A stretch of DNA of 8,848 nucleotides from Thermaceae bacterium (GTDB lineage Bacteria; Deinococcota; Deinococci; Deinococcales; Marinithermaceae). The position numbers were made by a program, and so were the translations under genes. The stretch covers positions 1 to 8,848 of the forward strand of contig WFXV01000170.1 in assembly GCA_015490435.1 (NCBI GenBank), read 5' to 3'. Below the pieces are notes generated by a model. It had not been told where the DNA came from and searched no databases. It was given only the letters and a program-made list of their open reading frames with translations. Every line of letters begins with the position of its first letter. Position 1 is the stretch's first letter. Positions 5,621 to 8,848 of this stretch are shown here, one piece after another.

Positions 5621-6391
5621 CTATCCTTTCACGCTTCCCTCGAAGGTTTCCACGATCTTGCGCTCAAAGAGCAGGTAGAGGAGGAGAAGGGGCAGGGTGG
5701 AAAAAAGCGCCGCCGCCGAGAGCAACCCCCAGTCGGCGGGGTAGCGGCGGGCGAGGTCGGCGATCCAGACCTGGAGCGTCCAATAGCGCTCCCCCACCGC
5801 CACCCGGGGGAAGAGGACCAGGTTCCAGTGGGCGGCGAACGCCAGCACCCCGGCGGCCACCAGGTTGGGAAAGACCAGGGGCGCCACCACCGAGAAGAGG
5901 ATCCGCCCCTCGCCGGCGCCGTCGATCCGGGCGGCCTCGACCAGGGCGTAGGGCAGGGACCGCATCGCCTGGTAGACGAGGAGCACGGTGAAGGGGCTCG
6001 CGAAGAAGGGCAAAAGCAGCGCCCAGGGGGTGTCGAGCAGGCGGAGCTGGTGCAAGACGCCGAAAAGGGGCACGAGCAAGAGCTCGGCGGGGATCGCCAG
6101 GGTGAAGAGGAAGACCGCCCAGAGCCGCACCCCGTTCCACAGCGCGTAGGCGGCGAGGAGCGCGGTCAGGACCTGGGCCAGCGCCACCGCCCCGGAGACC
6201 CAGAGGGAGAAGAAGAGCCGGGGCCAAAACCCTTCCGGCGCGAGTTTTTTCAGGTTTTCCAGGGTGAAGCCGAAGCCCGAGCGGAGGTCGCCGGAGTAGA
6301 CGATCTCCGGGGGCAGGAAGGCGGCGTAGGCCATCCAGAAGAAGGGCAGGAGCACGGCGAGGACGATCAAGAAGACGAGCGCGTGCCTCAT
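5621..6391 (-). CDS. ABC transporter permease, UgpE/MalG type
   Basis: This 256-residue inner-membrane permease has about six hydrophobic helices, and is the second of a pair that forms the translocation channel for the UgpB-like binding protein. The cytoplasmic EAA loop that docks the ATPase is clear: Glu152-Ala-Ala-Arg-Ile-Asp-Gly158-Ala, with Pro171 further on. The short periplasmic segment after the first helix and the C-terminal Glu-Arg-Lys-Ile-Val end are usual for the MalG-type partner. The ATG overlaps the stop of the first permease by four bases (ATGA), with GGAGG at 6400-6396, so translation is coupled. No gene for the ATPase subunit occurs in the operon. Confidence 0.9.
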   Translation of the reverse strand: MRHALVFLIVLAVLLPFFWMAYAAFLPPEIVYSGDLRSGFGFTLENLKKLAPEGFWPRLFFSLWVSGAVALAQVLTALLAAYALWNGVRLWAVFLFTLAIPAELLLVPLFGVLHQLRLLDTPWALLLPFFASPFTVLLVYQAMRSLPYALVEAARIDGAGEGRILFSVVAPLVFPNLVAAGVLAFAAHWNLVLFPRVAVGERYWTLQVWIADLARRYPADWGLLSAAALFSTLPLLLLYLLFERKIVETFEGSVKG

Positions 6392-7236
6392 CGCTCCTCC
6401 AAGAGCTTGCCCTGGGCCAGCGCCACCAGGAGGGTGAGGACGAGGAGCACGGCGGTGGCGGCGGCGGCGTAGCCCAGCCGGAAGTTCTCAAACCCGAGCT
6501 CGTAGACGAAGTAGCCGAGCACCCGCGTCGCGCCGTAGGGCCCGCCCCGGGTGAGGAGGAAGACGGCGACGTAGGACTGGAGCGCGAGCACCGAGCCCAC
6601 CACCAAAAGGAAGAGCACCGCCGGGCGGAGCAGGGGGAGCACCACGTAGCGGGTGACCTCGAAAGGCCGGGCCCCGTCCACACGGGCGGCCTCGACGAGT
6701 TCAGGGGGAATCGCCTTCAGGTGGGCGCTCACCACCAAGACCCCGTAGCCGAGGTAGCGCCAGAGGGTGAAGGCGACCACCATCGCCATCGCCCAGAAGG
6801 GCTCCTGGTCCCAGGCGGGAATGGGCAAGAACGCCGCCAGCGCCCCATAGTCGGGGGCGAGCAGGGTGTACCAGGCGGTGCTCGCCGCCCCCACGGTGAC
6901 GAGCCCCGGTAAAAAGAGCGCCCCCTTGACGAACCGCTCGTACGGCTGCCCCTCGATCAAGAGCGCGATCAGGATCGAAAGCAAGAGAAAGCTCGGCAGC
7001 ACCCAGAGGGTGAAGAGGAAGGTGGCCTTGACGCTCTGCCAAAAGAGGGGGTCGGCGAAAAGCTCGGCGTAGCTTCGAAGCCCCACCGGCTCCGGCGCCT
7101 TCAGCCCCGACCAGCGCCAGGTGGAAAAGCGGAGCACCTCAAGGAAGGGGTAGAAGAAGAAAACCCCCAAGAACCCGAGCGCGGGCAGGGCGAAGAGCCC
7201 GTGCTCGAGTCGGCGGAGCCGGGTGCCCCTCACCAC
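6388..7236 (-). CDS. ABC transporter permease, UgpA/MalF type
   Basis: This 282-residue inner-membrane permease has six likely helices after a basic N-terminus (several Arg within residues 3-9), and is the partner of the UgpE-like permease. The EAA loop reads Glu182-Ala-Ala-Arg-Val-Asp-Gly188-Ala, followed by Pro201 and Pro205. The segment Leu-Thr-Arg-Gly-Gly-Pro at 228-233 and the G-Y-A-A-A-A stretch near 255-260 are typical of this subunit. There are two adjacent GTG start candidates: 7236-7234, used here, and 7233-7231, which overlaps the upstream stop as GTGA. Neither has a visible Shine-Dalgarno site, so translation probably depends on coupling to the upstream gene. This links the upstream exported protein to the transporter in one operon. 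Confidence 0.9.
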   Translation of the reverse strand: MVRGTRLRRLEHGLFALPALGFLGVFFFYPFLEVLRFSTWRWSGLKAPEPVGLRSYAELFADPLFWQSVKATFLFTLWVLPSFLLLSILIALLIEGQPYERFVKGALFLPGLVTVGAASTAWYTLLAPDYGALAAFLPIPAWDQEPFWAMAMVVAFTLWRYLGYGVLVVSAHLKAIPPELVEAARVDGARPFEVTRYVVLPLLRPAVLFLLVVGSVLALQSYVAVFLLTRGGPYGATRVLGYFVYELGFENFRLGYAAAATAVLLVLTLLVALAQGKLLEER

Positions 7237-7760
7237 AGGTAGAGAAGGGTGGCGTAGAGCCCGAGGCGGTCGTCGGCCCCGAGCTCGAGCGCGAGCGCCT
7301 CCGCGGGGTAGGCGCGCACGCCCACCCCCCAGGCGAGCCGGAAGCCCCGGAGGTAGCCGGGGCCGGCCTGGGCGTAAAGGGCTAAGGGGAGGGGGGCGTC
7401 GAGCTCGAGCCCGCCGGCGAGCCCGAGGGCGAGGCCGAGGCCCGGCCCGGCCTTGTCCTTCACCCCGTCGAGCCGCACGAAACCGCCGACCTCACCGAAG
7501 GCGGGTCCCACCGCTAGACCGGGGAAGACCAGCACCCCGAGGTTCAGGTAGCCGCGGAGGTCTTCGAAGCGGGGGTCCGCGACCAGGTAGAGGCTCGCCC
7601 CACTCTCGAGCCCAAGCGGGGCGAAGGGCAGCACCACCCCCGCCGAGACCACCCCGGCCCCGGGGTGGCGGTAGCCGAGGCCGAGGGCGTTTTCGGGAAA
7701 GGGGGGAGGCGCGGCCTGGGCGACCGCGAGGAGCAAAAGCAGCCAAAGCGCGCGCTTCAT
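7230..7760 (-). CDS. Small exported beta-barrel-like protein of unknown function
   Basis: I do not recognise the family. The 176-residue product has a clear signal peptide (Met-Lys-Arg, Leu-rich core, cleavage likely after Ala-Gln-Ala16), leaving about 160 residues rich in Gly, Leu, Ala and aromatic residues. Alternating polar/hydrophobic strands and Gly-rich turns run through the chain, and the last strand ends in Leu-Tyr-Leu-Trp. A C-terminal aromatic residue on an alternating strand is the usual outer-membrane beta-signal, so a small (about eight-strand) outer-membrane barrel is plausible. It is too small to form a classical porin. There is no cysteine. Its stop codon lies inside the start of the UgpA-like gene, and it appears to head the transport operon. 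The start codon lies 7 bases after TATCAT, suggesting a leaderless message; no good Shine-Dalgarno site is present. Confidence 0.7.
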   Translation of the reverse strand: MKRALWLLLLLAVAQAAPPPFPENALGLGYRHPGAGVVSAGVVLPFAPLGLESGASLYLVADPRFEDLRGYLNLGVLVFPGLAVGPAFGEVGGFVRLDGVKDKAGPGLGLALGLAGGLELDAPLPLALYAQAGPGYLRGFRLAWGVGVRAYPAEALALELGADDRLGLYATLLYLW

Positions 7761-7767
7761 GCCCCCG

Positions 7768-7773
7768 ATGATA
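7768..7773 (-). promoter_or_regulatory. -10 box of a leaderless promoter for the transport operon
   Basis: TATCAT at 7773-7768 on the minus strand matches five of six bases of TATAAT. Exactly seven bases separate it from the ATG at 7760, so transcription would begin at or next to the start codon. This arrangement is well known for leaderless genes in Deinococcus-Thermus. No convincing -35 hexamer was found at the expected distance. Confidence 0.5.
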
Positions 7774-7809
7774 CCGAACCCCTTCCCATTTCCGCCGGTC
7801 GCCTTTGGG

Positions 7810-7815
7810 TAGGCT
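7810..7815 (+). promoter_or_regulatory. -10 box of a leaderless promoter for the CoA-binding / mutY pair
   Basis: TAGGCT at 7810-7815 fits TANNNT and is followed by seven bases and then the GTG at 7823. This mirrors the arrangement on the opposite strand 37 bases away. The match to TATAAT is modest and no -35 hexamer is obvious, so the call rests on geometry and on the lack of a strong ribosome binding site. Confidence 0.35.
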
Positions 7816-7822
7816 CGGGGAC

Positions 7823-8245
7823 GTGGACGACGCCGCGATGCGCGACCTCCTCCGCCGGGCGCGGACGATCCTGGTCCTCGGCGCCCACAGGGACCCTTCC
7901 CGGCCGGCCCACTACGTCCCCGCCTACCTCCATGAAGCAGGCTACCGGATCCTCCCGGTGAACCCGCTCTTTGCCGGGGAGGTGCTCTTTGGCGAGCGGG
8001 TGCGGGCCGAGCTAGGCGAGGTGCGGGAGGGGGTGGATATCCTCGACGTCTTCCGCCGGGGGGAGGCGGTGCTCGCCGAGCTCGAGAAGATCCGCGCCCT
8101 CGCCCCCGGCCTCGTCTGGCTGCAGCCGGGGGCGGAGCACCCCGAGCTCGAGCGCGCGCTCAAGGAGGCGGGGATCCCGGTGGTGGCCGGGCGCTGCCTG
8201 ATGGTCGAGCACCGGAGGCTCCTCGGTGACCGAGGCCGAGCGTAG
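7823..8245 (+). CDS. CoA-binding Rossmann-fold protein (YccU-like, CoA_binding_2 family)
   Basis: This protein of 140 residues (from the GTG chosen here) is a single Rossmann domain. The N-terminal strand and loop, Ile-Leu-Val-Leu-Gly-Ala-His then Asp-Pro-Ser-Arg-Pro, and the following A-G-Y-R-I-L-P-V-N-P match the nucleotide-binding core of stand-alone CoA-binding proteins. The later stretches V-W-L-Q-P-G and A-G-I-P-V-V-A-G-R-C-L-M-V-E-H are also characteristic. It is very like a T. thermophilus CoA-binding protein of about 140 residues with a known structure, as I remember it. Its physiological role is not established. The GTG at 7823 fits the family length and a leaderless promoter; a TTG at 7805 would add six residues and ATG at 7838 would remove five. 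Its last 20 bases overlap the start of mutY, and its 3' end supplies the mutY ribosome binding site. Confidence 0.85.
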   Translation: MDDAAMRDLLRRARTILVLGAHRDPSRPAHYVPAYLHEAGYRILPVNPLFAGEVLFGERVRAELGEVREGVDILDVFRRGEAVLAELEKIRALAPGLVWLQPGAEHPELERALKEAGIPVVAGRCLMVEHRRLLGDRGRA

Positions 8246-8848
8246 GGCCCTCCTCGCCTGGTACCGGGCCCAGGCCCGGGACCTGCCCTGGCGGCGGACC
8301 CGGGATCCCTGGGCGATCCTGGTCTCGGAGCTCCTTTTGCAGCAGACCCGGGTGGCCCAGGCCGAGCCCTACTACCGGCGGATCCTCGCCCGCTTTCCCC
8401 GCCCCGAGGACCTGGCAAGGGCCGAGCTCTCCGAGCTCCTCGCCCTCTGGCAGGGGGCGGGGTACTACCGCCGGGCCGAATACCTGCACCGGGCGGCGCG
8501 GGAGATTGCCGAGAGGGACTTTCCCAAAAGCTTCGAGGAGCTCCTTGCCCTTCCCGGAGTGGGGCGCTACACGGCCGGGGCGGTGGCCTCGATCGCCTTC
8601 GGCGAGCCGGTGCCGGCGGTGGACGGGAACGCCCGCCGGGTGCTCGCCCGCTACTACGGCCTGGAGGAGCCGAGCCCCACTGAGCTCGAGGCCCGGGCGG
8701 CGGCGATCCTCGACCGCGAAGACCCGGGCGGTTGGAACCAGGCGCTCATCGAGCTCGGCGCCACCCTTTGCCGCCCCCGAAACCCGGATTGCGCCGCCTG
8801 TCCCCTCCGCACCGGCTGCCAGGGCCGGCACGACCCCGCGCGCTACCC
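8226..8848 (+). CDS. mutY: A/G-specific adenine glycosylase MutY (3' end cut by window)
   Basis: The first 207 codons are present. MutY removes adenine mispaired with 8-oxoguanine. Visible signatures: Leu-Pro-Trp near residue 20, catalytic Glu35 (V-S-E then L-L-L-Q-Q-T), Gly-Tyr-Tyr at 79-81, a helix-hairpin-helix motif Leu-Pro-Gly-Val-Gly-Arg-Tyr at 109-115, catalytic Asp133 in V-D-G-N, and the [4Fe-4S] cysteines 182, 189, 192 and 198 with spacing C-x6-C-x2-C-x5-C. Tyr115 replaces the Lys found in endonuclease III, which supports a monofunctional MutY rather than Nth. The C-terminal NUDIX-like domain that reads 8-oxoguanine lies beyond the window. The start is GTG, because an in-frame stop at 8199-8201 excludes longer forms and GGAGG at 8214-8218 sits seven bases upstream. 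It overlaps the CoA-binding gene by 20 bases, so the two are co-transcribed. Confidence 0.95.
   Translation, partial: MTEAERRALLAWYRAQARDLPWRRTRDPWAILVSELLLQQTRVAQAEPYYRRILARFPRPEDLARAELSELLALWQGAGYYRRAEYLHRAAREIAERDFPKSFEELLALPGVGRYTAGAVASIAFGEPVPAVDGNARRVLARYYGLEEPSPTELEARAAAILDREDPGGWNQALIELGATLCRPRNPDCAACPLRTGCQGRHDPARY

Noticed and set aside
7805..7822. TTG at 7805 as the start of the CoA-binding protein
   Set aside because: It would add six residues not expected for the family, has no ribosome binding site, and would place the -10-like TAGGCT inside the coding region. The GTG at 7823 fits better, though this is not proven.
8160..8831. A 223-codon open frame on the minus strand opposite mutY
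   Set aside because: The plus strand carries all MutY catalytic and iron-sulfur residues; the antisense product has no recognisable features.

Overview
The window is GC-rich, gene-dense bacterial DNA, most likely from the Thermaceae branch of Deinococcus-Thermus (Thermus, Oceanithermus, Marinithermus or Meiothermus type). The reasons are a cytochrome bc operon in the order described for Thermus thermophilus (fbcC-fbcD-fbcF-fbcB), a CoA-binding protein that closely resembles a small T. thermophilus protein I remember, heavy use of G/C-ending codons, almost no intergenic space, and two start codons placed 7 bases after a -10-like hexamer, as in the leaderless transcripts common in this phylum. 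The assignment is from recognition by eye, not from a search.

Layout. Bases 1-27 (minus) hold the first nine codons of a gene whose product begins like a type IV prepilin, with a strong Shine-Dalgarno site. Bases 28-149 are intergenic and contain a perfect 13-bp GC hairpin. Bases 150-3575 (minus) hold the four-gene bc complex, transcribed fbcC, fbcD, fbcF, fbcB. Bases 3576-3657 are a leader or terminator region with a good intrinsic terminator. Bases 3658-7760 (minus) hold a second, tightly coupled operon, in transcription order: a small exported beta-barrel-like protein, two ABC permeases, a UgpB-like binding protein and a TIM-barrel sugar-phosphate isomerase/epimerase-like protein. Bases 7761-7822 are a divergent promoter region. 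Bases 7823-8848 (plus) hold a CoA-binding Rossmann protein overlapping mutY, which runs off the right edge.

How the genes work together. The bc complex should oxidise menaquinol and pass electrons through the Rieske centre and a membrane-anchored two-haem class I cytochrome c. Sequence details (PDWY in cytochrome b, Gly in place of the Rieske Ser, cytochrome-b6-like spacing of one haem histidine pair) fit a low-potential quinol enzyme. The ABC operon should import a small phosphorylated or sugar solute; the binding protein resembles E. coli UgpB (glycerol-3-phosphate). No ATPase gene is present, so a shared ATPase encoded elsewhere is presumed. The TIM-barrel enzyme may process the imported compound. 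MutY removes adenine opposite 8-oxoguanine.

No tRNA, rRNA, insertion sequence, CRISPR array or clear horizontally acquired segment was seen. The points most worth a second look are the apparently cytoplasmic Ig-like domain on the bc-complex cytochrome c, the uncharacterised barrel-like protein in the import operon, the terminator that lies in the fbc leader, the GC hairpin after fbcB, and the divergent leaderless promoter pair.
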